From assembly GCA_026008535.1 (NCBI GenBank), contig BRKX01000014.1, positions 2,108,001 through 2,172,000 on the forward strand: a stretch of 64,000 nt of DNA. The letters are read 5' to 3'. The notes below the pieces were generated by a model. The model saw only the letters and a list, made by a program, of their open reading frames with translations. It did no database searches and was not told the DNA's origin. Positions 11,650-22,680 of the stretch are shown here, one piece after another (positions within the stretch are counted from its first letter, which is position 1; the number at the start of each line of letters is the position of its first letter). Source of the stretch: Perilla frutescens. Lineage: Eukaryota > Streptophyta > Magnoliopsida > Lamiales > Lamiaceae. The position numbers and the translations under genes are program-made.

Positions 11650-11985
11650 ATTCATCAATCAACACCGTCAATCAAGGAGGGAAAACCGAGTTCCAAACAA
11701 TAATAGCATCACCTCGAGCACCAAATTGAGCTAAAGAGTGAGCAACAATATTAGCACAACATTAACAGTCTGGGCTAGCAATGGTATCTCCATCTCTCTT
11801 CGTACTCACTTTCCAAATATGCAGACCAACCTCCATCATTGCCTCATCCCCTCTACTCTTCGACATGGGGCCAATACTGAGAATTTTTCAAGATTCCTTT
11901 CATTGTCTCACAAAGGAAAATACAGTATAGCTCAGTGCCCCCAAAATTTGCAACACATTGCACACATACCATGAACAAGAACATG
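11650..11985 (-). pseudogene. LINE RNase H / C-terminal fragment carried in the Mutator-like element
   Basis: Minus-strand translation gives pieces typical of the plant LINE polyprotein C-terminus: an ELHCIFLCETMKGI-like segment, WPRLKRRGDEAM, then ANIVAHSLAQFGARGDA followed by VWNSVFPP, with stops between frames. A second copy is at about 14895-15190 in unit 2. It lies entirely inside a Mutator-like element, so it was either captured by that element or inserted into it before duplication. Confidence 0.6.
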
Positions 11986-12111
11986 TTTTAAATATGGGGA
12001 TTAAGGGATAAGAATGTCTTATCATATTATTATTTATATATATATATATCAATTAGTAGAAGCTGTAAAGAGAAAAAACGGGAGTTTTGTTTAGAATTTC
12101 TCTTAATTCAA

Positions 12112-12568
12112 AGCAAGAGCATAAATTCATTATGGTTGTGCTAGTGACATATTTGGGCCTATGTCTATTTCAAGTTACTCACTTATCTCTAAATGAAACA
12201 TAAAGTCCGGCCCATTATTTTAGGAGCATTTACTGTTACGCTAACATTATTTTCACCATTAGCTATTTAACTGTCACCATTGAATTTGGTTCTTAAATGT
12301 GATTTTTTGTAGATTTGATAAAATAAAATAAAAAAAAAAAGAAAAAAGAAAATCGAGGTTCAATGTAAAAAAAAAACACATGTGCTTTACACGGATTAGC
12401 CCACACAATTAGCTCCACTATTAATCTTTCATTACGGATGGTGAATTTTCTATTTTATTTTACACGTTTATTCAAATAAATACTACATGTCACGCATGAT
12501 ATACATTAAACAGTAATTATTTTAAATTTTAATTTTTTCCAATAACCTCACAGTGTTATTATTCGGTG
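12112..12568. other. flank at the end of duplication unit 1
   Basis: AT-rich sequence repeated at about 15305-16644 in unit 2, where it is split by a second Mutator-like insertion. No gene seen. It ends at the unit junction GGTG|CATCAAAC. Confidence 0.7.
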
Positions 12569-12683
12569 CATCAAACATCCGGTGCCCCGTCACATGGACA
12601 GGGCACCGGATGTAGCATGGCACGGCAACCTATTAGAACGTCGTCCCATCACAGAAGTTGTTAATTTTTTTCTGCCACTGCAG

Positions 12684-14525
12684 GTGCAGGAGCTGTGCCG
12701 ATTATATGGTGAAAATGCTTCGGAGAGGATGGATATATACCTGCAAGTTGTGACCGCGACGGACAATCGAACTAAGATGGAGCTCATCTCACAAGCCAAG
12801 CCCTTGTCCGAAACAGGAGCTAAGCTATTGCAGAGTATCAGAACCCTAGAGGTAAATTAAATTTGGTGAAATTTTCTAATTATTCTGTCAATTGTAAAAT
12901 GTACATGAATCATTTATGCTTGTGCACAAATTTATTAAAGATTGAAGCAACTTTTGCTTTGCAGGATGGATTAAGGTGGGAGAAGCCTTGGAGCAAAGTA
13001 AGCCCAAGAGAGAGATTGGAAAGCATGGAGCAACAGATGAGAGGAATAGAGTATTCTTTGATTTCCTCTGCAGCCATTCCTATTCAAGCAATAGATCGAG
13101 AGCAACTCTCCTATGTCTTACAAGCTGCATCAACGCGCATCCAAGGGAAGATCGAGCAAGTTAGGTGTTACTCTCCATTCCATTCCAAGATAGAATCAGA
13201 AGCAAGAGAGTTCATGGAAAAGCCATCATCATCACCACTTGAGTCGAACCCCTCAAAGCTCAAGCACGGATGGCTCGTTCTCTACTTCTCCTGTATATGC
13301 ATGTTTCTCAATGACACTGTATGCAGCTTTGCAGCTTCAAGAAAACTCCAAACTCCTGCAGAAAAGCCAAGCATCGGATCAAGATTCAAACATTGGATTC
13401 AGAATCTCACCAGCTACGAGAGGCTTGAATTCGCCTCCAAATGTTCAATCTCTTTGAGCCTAGCAATGCTGCTCCGACTAACATTCGACAAAGAAAACTT
13501 ATGCTGGGCAGGCCTCACACTCGCCATCAGCTTCGTTTCAGGAAGGCAGGCAATCTTCACAGTAGCCAACTCCAGAGTGCAAGGAACAGCTATTGGATCA
13601 GTGTATGGAGTGATATGCTGTTTCATCTTTCATTACGAAGAACTGAGGCTTTTAGCCCTTCTTCCATGGATCATCTGCACCAGCTTTCTACGGTACAGCA
13701 AAATGTACGGCCAAACTGGAGGTGTCTCTGCAGCCGTAGGAGCATTGGTGATACTAGGGAGAAAGAACTACGGGGCTCCAAACGAATTTGCTATCTCTCG
13801 ACTCACAGAGGTTTTCATAGGCCTATCGGCCTACATTGTCGTGGAGATTTTCCTGCAGCTAATCCGAGCAGCCACCCTAGCCAGGAATCACACTGATTTA
13901 ACACTACTAGCCCTCCAAGAATGCATAAAAGAAACAGGAATGCAGAAAAGCCACACAGCTTCAGAATTTCTTGAATTGATTGAGAAGCAAAGGATTCTGA
14001 ATTCCCTGCTCTCTGAACTCAAACAGTATGTAGCAGACGCAGAGTTGGAGCCCGATTTCTGGTATTTGCCCTTTCGCTATTCCTGCTACCAAAAGCTCGT
14101 TGTCCAACATCCTAGACATGTTGTATTTCATCACACACGATCTTGAAATGCTTTCCAAGCTATCTGAGACTGAAATTGGAAGCAAGTTTCAAGAGCAGAT
14201 AAGGAATGAACTGGAAATATTACAAGAGACTTTGATCTCTTCACATATATTATCAGAGCAAGCCATTACAAATCAGTCCCGAGCAGTCATTGAGGAGGAG
14301 ATGGAGGCCGGGAAGTTATGCAATCGAGAAAAACAAGGCGTTCTGATCCAAGAACGGATAGAGGCGGAGTGGGATACACGGGAGGATGATGACGAAGATG
14401 GAAGAAATCTCAGAGAAAGGGTGACTCAATGCCTAAGTGTAACAAGATTTTGCATCACTTCTGTGATGAAAGAGTTGGAGGATATTGTGATTTGTAGAAG
14501 AGAAATAGATCAGTGGCAAAAATAA
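12684..14525 (+). pseudogene. truncated FUSC-like gene copy (exons 2-3 only)
   Basis: Exon 2' (12684-12851) and exon 3' (12965-14525) match the upstream gene almost base for base, splice sites included. Exon 1, with the start codon and first membrane lobe, is missing because the duplication broke inside intron 1. An 8-bp deletion near 14102, between two TTG repeats (the parent has GGATCCTT there), shifts the frame and stops it early. The remaining tail stays open from 14100. About ten amino-acid changes against the parent are visible in the first 427 codons. Transcription would need a cryptic promoter. It could still produce an antisense-free decoy transcript, but I see no evidence for this. 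Confidence 0.92.
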
Positions 14526-15459
14526 TTCAAGCCCATTAGAAAATATTCAATAATTTTATGATTTTTAGGGGGGGGCGGGGGTTGAGTATTTGTATATGGA
14601 ACATTATAACATCAAACCAATTATCAAGCGCTAGTACTAGAATCTTGAATTCGATGTTTGTATGATTTTATACAATGAAAATAAATAACAAGAATTTCCA
14701 GAATCAAAATTATATTTTTGAATAGGAGTATTATAACCGAGATCGTGTCTCTCGTTATCTCACTATTTTTTTTTAGAACACGGGATTATGATAATCTCGT
14801 GTAATTATATAAAACAAAAAGAAATGGGGCTATGATTTATAGGGGTGTATGTTAGGTTTTTAAATATGGGGATTTTTTTTAAAGAAAAATTCTTCATTCA
14901 TCAATCAATAATAGCATCACCTCGAGCACCAAATTGAGCTAACGAGTGAGCAACAATATTAGCACAACATTAACAGTCTGGGCTAGCAATGGTATCTCCA
15001 TCTCTCTTCGAACTTGCTTTCCAAATATCCAGACCAACCTCCATCATTGCCTCATCCCCTCTTCTCTTCAACCTAGGCCAATACTGAGAATTTTTACAGA
15101 TTCCTTTCATTGTCTCACAAAGGAAAATACAGTGTAGCTCAGTGCCCCCAAGATTTGCAACACATTGCACACATACCATGAACATGATCATGTTTTAAAT
15201 ACGGGGATTAAGGGATAAGAATATTTTATTATATTATTATTTATATATATCAATTAGTAGAAGCTGTAAAGAGAAAAAACGGGAGTTTTGTTTAGAATTT
15301 CTCTTAATTCAAAGCAAGAGCATAAATTCATTTTTGTCGTGCTAGTGACATATTTGGGCCTATATCTATTTCAAGTTTGTCACTTATCTCTAAATCAAAC
15401 ATAAAGTCCGGCCCATTATTTTAGGAGCATTTACTGTTACGCTAATATTATTTCACCAT
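14526..15459. other. unit 2 flank with left-truncated Mutator-like element
   Basis: Up to about 14705 this matches the FUSC 3' flank. From there to about 15304 it matches the right part of the 9310-12102 Mutator-like element without the solo LTR, including its LINE fragment. The last nine bases (TTTCACCAT, 15451-15459) are the target duplication of the next element. Confidence 0.8.
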
Positions 15460-16333
15460 GGGAAATTCTAAACACAGCCCCCGTTTTACTCTTTATAGCC
15501 CCCACTATTTTATAAAATATAAATATATTTATGATAAGACTTTTATATCCTTTAACCCCAACACTTCAAAACCTATCATAATTCTTACAATTAAAATCCT
15601 AACATAGGCCCCAATATTTTATTGTCTCCAAATTCCAACATCATAAAGATAAAAGTTATTCATATTAATTTAACATTTTAACTCATACTTCAAATGATAA
15701 ACAAAAATACTGGCTGCACAATTCAATTGTTCAAATATTTCGCTCAAATATCATATCATTAGTCATACAAATATTTTAAACAATTTAGAACAAATTCATA
15801 TATTTTTTAAAGCTTCGTAATAAAAAAAAATCTTGAAAACACAAATTGCTTTAAATTCGAGAAACAAAGACGTAAACACATACTCTTGCAGTGCAGGATT
15901 GAATAATCCGTTTTGTTTGAAAAAGGTGATCAAAATATATCAACGCTAATTTCAACTTATTTGTGTATGACTTTAATTATTTTTTTTAATGAATTTAATT
16001 GTTTGTACGTACTTTGGGAGTGAAGCAGCTATCTTCACCTCTTGAATCTGAAGCAATGTTTTCTCTTTTTAAAAAAATTAATTTTGAATTTTTTGGTGTA
16101 TCCATTGAGTTAGAAGTCAAAATAGCTTGAACGACTTTTGTCCTGATGCGGCTAGAATTCGGACATAATTGAATATTGAAGGAGCTATGATAGGTTTTTA
16201 AGTGAAGGGGCTATGATAGGTTTTTAAGTGTTGGTAGCTAAGGGGTATAAATGACTTATCATATTGATATTTATATTTTATAAAATAGTGAGAGCTATAA
16301 AAAGTAAAACGGGGGCTGTGTTTAGAATTTCCC
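15460..16333. mobile_element. Mutator-like non-autonomous element, 874 bp
   Basis: It starts GGGAAATTCTAAACACAGCC, and its end is the reverse complement. The inverted repeats stay similar for about 95 bases. An exact 9-bp duplication TTTCACCAT flanks it (15451-15459 and 16334-16342), and unit 1 retains the empty site near 12255. It encodes no transposase. Its ends resemble those of the 9310-12102 element, so the two probably belong to related families. Confidence 0.92.
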
Positions 16334-16644
16334 TTTCACCATTAGCTATTTAACTGTCACCATTGAATTTGGTTCTTAAATGTGATTTTTTGTAGATTTG
16401 ATAAAATAAAATTAAAAAGAAAAAAGAAAATCGAGGTTCAATGTAAAAAAAAACACATGTGCTTTACACGGATTAGCCCACACAATTAGCTCCACTATTA
16501 ATCTTTCATTACGGATGGTGAATTTTCTATTTTATTTTACACGTTTATTCAAGTAAATACTACATGTCACGCATGATATACATTAAACAGTAATTATTTT
16601 AATTTTAATTTTTTCCAATAACCTCAGAGTGTTATTATTCGGTG

Positions 16645-17367
16645 TACCATAGAAAAATGACAAGGTCCAAATTAATTATTCCATTGTTAACTATAGTTGT
16701 TAAGTAATTTTTTTTTAATTCAAATTGATTTCCTGACTATTCTAAAAGGTATTAAATTGATCTCTTAACTATTTTAAAATGATTGCAAGATAATTTTAAA
16801 TCAAAAAAATATTTCGGGACCAAAGTGCTCGTTGTATAATAGTTAAAAATTAATTTGAACCCAATCTTGTATGGATAAATCAACTCAAATTCTCAAACCA
16901 TAAAGACATGTTTTTAAACAAGCACTGCGTCTACCATACAATCATACAACGTGTTTATTTATCTAATATCAATTATATGGGTTTAATTGTGTTTGATAAA
17001 TCAATATTCGTTATTGATTGGTGATTAAATGAAACTAAAAATTCAAAAACCACATAAATAAATTGGGTTTTCTTTCTCCCCGTTTCAAAACAATGAAATG
17101 AAATGCTTCTTTAGCAATTCAACGACATAAATAAAAGGCTAGAAAAAGTGGATGGGATGGTGAAATTATTAGTATTATTAATTAATATACTAGTAATTAA
17201 TTAATAATAAGCAATCAGCGGATGAATTGGCACTTTTTGCGGTGCTTTAATTGTGGTATATATATAAAATAATATGCAAACTATTATTTAATGCCGCAAA
17301 GCATACAGTAGTGCTATTAATGTTTTCTAGTGCGGGGATGGCAAGCATGCATGCTGGATTAATATGC

Positions 17368-17370
<3 letters not shown>
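16645..17370. other. AT-rich intergenic DNA, nothing recognised
   Basis: Beyond the duplication. No coding signal. A weak self-complementary TTAATTAATATA stretch lies near 17175-17205. Confidence 0.5.

Positions 17371-17445
<75 letters not shown>
17371..17445. repeat. (CT)n and (CA)n compound microsatellite
   Basis: About 28 CT units with one interruption pass into a (CA)n run and then AT repeats. Any frame across it is an artefact. Confidence 0.95.
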
Positions 17446-17785
17446 TATATATCAATATATATAGCGTCTAAATTGCTTTCCAAGCGTGGAAGTTTTTGTT
17501 GGAGAATCCACAACCAAAATGGCTCCATGGATTAATGCCCCACCCCCCAACTTTAATATTTTTCTTCTCTTGCCAAACAACTAATTTTCCCATTTGCTTC
17601 CACCACTCAAACACCCCCACCCCCACCCCACGCGTGCAAAAATATATATATAAAGATATTCGATGATTATATAATTTATATTGCAGTTAATTTTCCTTTT
17701 TTTTTCCTAAAAAAAAAGAGAGAAAAAAACTACATTATTGCAAAAATGGGTTCGATGGACGCAGGCAATAGCGGATTGGATTTTC
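17446..17785. other. intergenic DNA, nothing recognised
   Basis: C-rich and T-rich homopolymer tracts, no gene or clear repeat. Confidence 0.4.
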
Positions 17786-18118
17786 TATTCTAAATTTGGT
17801 GTTCTAACACGTGTTTCATTATCAAATTTATAAATTTTTCTTCCATTTTTCGTCAATTTTAATTTATTATGTTTTAGTTTAATTTTACGATTATTTTTTT
17901 AGGGTTCATAATTATTTTTTAGTATTTAATTTTCAAAGAATGGTTGATTATTTTAAAAATATGATTTATATTTTTTTAAATTTCAATCTTTTGTTAATAA
18001 ATGTGACTGGGTTGATTATGTTATAATTAATTTTTATTTTAGTAATATCTATTATTAAATTTGTAAATTCGATCGTGGAATACGGGTTGGAACACCGAAT
18101 TTGGAATAGAGGATCACA
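17786..18118. repeat. AT-rich dispersed repeat, copy 1
   Basis: About 330 bp that recurs in the opposite orientation at 34245-34575. The two share long stretches, so that spurious frames in both read a matching NKRLKFKK-like peptide. The ends are inverted (GGTGTTCTAACACG ... GTTGGAACACCG), as in a MITE. No coding role is likely. Confidence 0.6.
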
Positions 18119-18164
18119 TCCCAGGCAATAGACCCCGAGAATACGGTTCAAATTTTTATGTTGC

Positions 18165-18510
18165 ATTTTTCATGTTTCACTATCAAATTTATAATTTTAA
18201 TAATATTTATTATAAAATAAAATTTTATTATAACATAAATAATCATGGTCAACATTTGTCATCAACATAAAAATGAATTAAAAAAATTATAAAATTTGAT
18301 ATTGAAATAATTAATCAATAATAATAATTAATTAGTAATCGAAAACTAAAAATTAAATACTGAAAAATAATTATGAACCCTAATTGGTTGGGGTGAACCC
18401 TAAAAATATAATCATAAAATTAAACTAAATCATAAAAAATAAAATTGAAAAAAAAATACAAGAAAATCTCGTAATTTGAAAGTGTAATGAAAAATGTAAT
18501 ACAAACAGAG
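18165..18510. repeat. AT-rich foldback-family member
   Basis: Related to the abundant AT-rich inverted-repeat family also seen near 3040, 4600, 32316-32975, 45160 and 62820-63190. The arms read TGTTGCATTTTTCATGT at left and GTAATGAAAAATGTAATAC at right. Confidence 0.5.
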
Positions 18511-18842
18511 ACGGACGCATGAATTCTAACTTGATGTGTGACGAAATGTAATAATCTTAATTTTCGGAGAATGAAAAATAATATTAAATTTATATAATAA
18601 ATTATATATATACATATAAAAAAATTTGGACAAAATTTGAGGGCACCCCTAGGTCCGTCCCTGAGTACAAATGGTGCAAAAGGAAATCTCATTCCTCGAA
18701 ATAAAAGTTTCCTGTAATATTTCCATATAGATATGCAATGGTTTAAACTCTGAAACACATTGAATGTATTTTAATTTATAGAATGAAAAAAAAAAAAGAT
18801 AATGTTATAATTAGTTATAAACCTTCTCCCTGAAAAAAAAGT

Positions 18843-19072
18843 TACTCCCTCTATTTTTCTATTTAAATGTCATTTTGAATGAATGTACATAAATTAATAA
18901 ATTAATTTAATTACTTAATACACTCTTATCTGAATAAATTAAATGAGTTAAATATAAATGTTTGAATTCATTAAATAAGAATAGTGTGAATTTCTTATCT
19001 TGAATTTATAGAATAATTTTTTTTAAATAAAATTAAAATGGTAGAATAATATTTATATAAAAACAGAAGGGT
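18843..19072. mobile_element. probable Stowaway-like MITE, diverged
   Basis: CTCCCTCTATTTTTCTATTTAA at the left is roughly inverted at the right end (AAAAACAGAAGGGTA). The CTCCCTC start is typical of Stowaway elements. The inside is AT-rich with no coding potential. Confidence 0.45.
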
Positions 19073-19559
19073 ATAAATCTTCGTGTGGAGAGCTAGAAAT
19101 ACGGAAATGTACGCATTGATGACACAAAATAAATAAATAAAATAGAGATCACTAAAAAGGTTTATTTCTCCAAGATTGACTTTTTTGGAAGTCACATAAT
19201 CTAAAAGCTTGTTTAAAATATGAAGCTCAACATATAGAAACCTATTTGAATTTTGAAATTGAGTTTTATGAATTTTTAACCAAACACTACGTCTAATCAT
19301 ACAACCATACAATGTGTTTATTTATCTAATATCAATTAATGTTGTTATATTTTATATTCTCCTATTATCCATACATGGTAATTGTTGTAAAGGTGGTATA
19401 GCTCCATGATTTCTGGGGCATCAAATTAAACACTATAAATACACATTTATAGAAATGCCTCGTTCTAAATTCACATTTTGATAATATATCCATCGATATT
19501 GCTTATAATGTACTGAAAAATAACGTACTAAATAAATGAATATATATATATATATATAT
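19073..19559. other. AT-rich intergenic DNA, nothing recognised
   Basis: No gene, RNA gene or clear repeat boundary seen; an AT-dinucleotide run lies near 19542-19558. Confidence 0.45.
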
Positions 19560-19850
19560 TGATGTTTGGTGATCCGAATTTATTTAAGTTGAGCCCGAGA
19601 GGTTTGCGGTGCGACAAACTTCGATTTTTTCGCAACGTAGTTGGGACTTGAGGGATTGGGCTATATATCTCCAGTTCGTCTAGGGCTTTTTGATTGTAGT
19701 GCTAGCTTTTGAACTATCTCTGTACCCATTTTTCAACTCACAGTGAAATCCTCCTCTGCCTGTTATTTTTCCGTGTAGGGTTTTCCACGTAAAATTTTGT
19801 GTTAGTTTTGATTTTCATATTTATTGCTTTCGTGTCATAATTTTTAATAT
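19560..19850 (+). mobile_element. Copia-type LTR fragment
   Basis: It contains a string typical of the 3' part of plant Copia LTRs: CTATCTCTGTACCC, then CAGTGAAATCCTCCTCTG and TTTCCGTGTAGGGTTTTCC, then CACGTAAAATTTTGTGTTAG. No primer-binding site or coding region adjoins it, so it is a fragment or solo LTR with unclear edges. Confidence 0.45.
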
Positions 19851-20179
19851 ATATGTGTGTGTGTATGAATTATGCATACAGAGAAAGTAGAGATAAAAAT
19901 AATTAGTTCGTGCGGCAATTAACATCTTTAGATGATTAGAATGATAAGTCACTATAACTGTGTTATTTTGATTAGAATATTACTTTTTTTTTCCCTTTAA
20001 AAGTGAAAAAATAAATAAAATCGAGGTCAATAATAATGCCGTAAAAGTGCCACGATATATATATTACCTTGTGTTCTTGCTGGCTAAGCTACGCATCTGG
20101 TGGCTCCTCACAATAATATTCCAACTAACTTTAAATCAAAATTTATATGTCAAACACTTTTTTCACTATTAGTTTGACA

Positions 20180-20430
20180 TCTACAAAATTAAAAGTAACC
20201 ATCACAGACTAGTGATGGACAAGTCCATCAGTAAACATCGACAACGGAATAATAACGAAAAAAGTTAGTCATTAAAACATTCATCGGCGGACAATTTAAC
20301 AACGCAAAGTTACAGTCGTTAGATGTTAATGACGGATGGTCCGTTACTAATCCCTAGCAAGTGCTGACGGAATATGGTCCGTCGTTTGATTTCGTGACTA
20401 GAACGCGAATTTCTTGTAGTTAACCGTAAT
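20180..20430. mobile_element. CACTA-type MITE remnant
   Basis: Internal short inverted motifs (GACGGA.TGGTCCGTC) and a right end TTTCTTGTAGT resemble CACTA element termini (CACTACAAGAAA). The left end is not clear. Confidence 0.35.
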
Positions 20431-20984
20431 AAAAAAAATATAAAAACTTGTGTTGGGCGGGGCAGTACCCATATTTGAACGCCCACATTATATTTCACGT
20501 ATAATTGTATGAATGTATTATATATGAATCAAATTAAAATTTAGATCCGAGTGATCGTCTAACTAATTTTTACTCGTTAAACGTTTTAACAATAGATTGC
20601 CCAAAAAATATTACGTAGACATCTGAATTGTGACTGAGTTTTACGTAGGCTTTATGTATTAATTTTGTTATTTTAACCAACCAAACTATAATGTTTTCTA
20701 TAATTAATCATCCAAACTTTGCAAGATTATTCACTTTGCCATTTATTAATAACGATTCAAAATTTTATATTTTTATATGCTTAAAAAAAAGTATGACGAT
20801 GGAGTGTAAAAATTGATGTAATCTGGATGGCAAATTAATTTTATCCTTTTATATATACTTGTGTGAAAACTATAAAGATGTTGAAATATGAAAGGGAAAA
20901 AAAAAAGGTTTCATTGAACCTTCTTACATAGAAAAAATACAATCTTAGTAAATTTGGAAATGACTTCCACAGATAAGTGGAGGT
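20431..20984. other. AT-rich intergenic DNA, nothing recognised
   Basis: No supported feature. AT-rich with a weak GC block near 20450-20490. Confidence 0.45.
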
Positions 20985-21310
20985 GTAAATGAGTCGAGTC
21001 GAGTCCGAATTAACATACGTATGTTCAAATTTGTTTCAAATGATATCGAGCTTTAAAATTTATGTTTGAGCTTGTTTGGTTATCTATCGAGTCGAGCTCA
21101 AAACGATCTTTAATCAAGTCGAACTCGAGTAGTTTGATATTTTTACACACATTTGCTCATTTTTTATTTATCGAGCTCGAGTTTGAGCCGAGCTTTAAAT
21201 TTTATCAAACACAGAATTATGTTCAAGCTTGTTTAACATGCTTATCGAATCGAGTTCAGATGAACTTTAATTTTAATGAACAAATACATATCGAGTATCG
21301 AACTATTTGA
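20985..21310. repeat. degenerate GAGCTCGA-rich repeat
   Basis: It shares the GTAAATGAGTCGAG opening and repeated CGAGCTCGA/TCGAGT words of the hAT MITE family found three times later, but it is shorter and diverged. A related weak stretch is at about 26200-26345. Confidence 0.45.
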
Positions 21311-21890
21311 TTTGATTTTCAGCCATGTAGTTAAGTAGCATGCAAGTAATTTTAATGTGCTTAATAATAACATAAAGATGTAGATGAATTTATTTATGCG
21401 ATGAAGTTCATTCAATAAAAATATAACATACCTACATATGTGCACACACACAAATCTAAATTAAAGTTATTTGATCTAATCGGGAAATTTTATGTCGTGT
21501 GATGACACGCTACACTCTCTCACACTTATCACACATAATTTTTAAATAATGTGCACGTACTTTAAAAAAGCAATTGGGATTATTATTTAAAATTATTAAA
21601 TTATATGTGACGAGTGTGAAGGAATAGTGTGTCATCACATGACAGGGAAATTCTCGTAATTAAATATAGCATCTACGAAATCGAATTTAAAGTGAGTTGA
21701 TCCGTCTTACACATTATAAGTTAGAAAATGTATGTTGTATGCACATTCTATGTCATTTGCACCTATATCAACTAACTTAGCCAACTGCACAAAATCAAAA
21801 TTAAATTCAATTGATTAAATAGTAATTAAATTAACAATTTAGACAACCCATCAAGATAATAAATTGTTACAACCGCTAAATAAAAATAAA
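21311..21890. other. AT-rich intergenic DNA, nothing recognised
   Basis: A short inverted motif (GTGTGATGACACGC near 21498, matched by GTGTGTCATCACATG near 21629) may mark a small, roughly 145-bp MITE. No gene seen. Confidence 0.4.
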
Positions 21891-22680
21891 GGCTAAATAT
21901 ATACTTATTTCCTGAATTTTGATTTTTTTTAAATGTCTTAAACTTCGAATAATACCAAAATATGTCTCGGACTTTGACATTTTTTCTAAAAATGTCTTGA
22001 CCTTCAAACAATACAAAAAAATATCCCGAACTTTCTATTTTTTTTTGTAAAAATGTCATGGAATTCAATTTCCGACCTCGGATTAATGATGAGGCATGCA
22101 AGAGTCCAGTATGTCGAAATGAAGTGGATTTCTTCTTAAATCTCAATTTGAAAGGCACATAATTTTTTCTTCAAATAGGGTTGGTTCTGTCCAGATTGAG
22201 ATTTAGGGAGGAATGAAAAGAAATCATTTATTTTTTCTTTTTACATTATCATTGAGAATATTGAAAGGAATGAAAAGTAATAATTTTTATTTCAAATTGG
22301 ATTGGTAATGAGAGATCTGGTGGAATAAGAAGTTACGATTTTGGAGATAAAAGCGGATAGTAATATTGTCATTATTTATTTATTTATTTATTTATTAAAA
22401 TTACAAATTCCACATCATTTTGACATGCTGGACTTCAGCATGCTTCATCATTAATCCGACGCTCGAAATTGAATCATATGACATTTTTACAAAAAAAATG
22501 GAAAGTTCATGATATTTTTTTTGTATTTTTTTAAGTTCAGGTCATTTTTGGACAAATGTTCAAAGTTTATAACATTTTCAGAAAAAATATTAAAGTTCAG
22601 GATATATTTTAATATTATTTAAAATTCGGGTCATTTTTAGAAAAATCATCAAAGTTCAGGACATAAGTATATATTTGATT
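21891..22680. mobile_element. long-TIR MITE, about 790 bp
   Basis: The left end (GGCTAAATATATACTTAT) and the reverse complement of the right end (ATCAAATATATACTTATG) begin long, imperfect inverted arms. The arms are built from repeated units around GTCCTGAACTTTGA. AAAATAAA occurs just outside both ends and may be the target duplication. No transposase. Confidence 0.65.

Larger units (their letters stand above)
9310..12102. mobile_element. Mutator-like non-autonomous element, interrupted by a solo LTR
   Basis: It starts GGAAAATTCTAAA and ends TTTAGAATTTCTC, with longer diverged terminal inverted repeats, and is flanked by an exact 9-bp duplication TTAATTCAA (9301-9309 and 12103-12111). Long inverted repeats with 9-bp duplications are diagnostic of Mutator-like elements. 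A 1518-bp solo LTR sits inside (10071-11588), so the original element was about 1.27 kb. It carries a LINE-like RNase H fragment (about 11650-11985, minus strand) but no transposase frame. The same element, cut at its left end, is in unit 2 up to about 15304. Confidence 0.85.
5341..12568. repeat. tandem segmental duplication, unit 1
   Basis: This unit begins inside intron 1 of the FUSC gene and includes exons 2-3, the H4 gene, a Mutator-like element and its flank. It is followed directly by unit 2. Both breakpoints carry GTG (5338-5340; 12566-12568; 16642-16644), consistent with microhomology-mediated duplication. Shared parts differ at only a few percent or less of positions by eye. Confidence 0.9.
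12569..16644. repeat. tandem segmental duplication, unit 2
   Basis: A second copy of 5341-12568. It lacks the equivalent of about 7489-9937 (including H4); the junction at 14705-14709 shows 4-bp microhomology CAAA. It also lacks the solo LTR, and carries an 874-bp Mutator-like insertion at 15460-16333. The junction with unit 1 falls within intron 1 sequence. Confidence 0.9.

Noticed and set aside
3725..12851. Alternative splicing of FUSC exon 1 to the second-unit exons 2' and 3'
   Set aside because: It would require reading through polyadenylation signals and about 5 kb of repeats, and the result would still carry the 8-bp frameshift.
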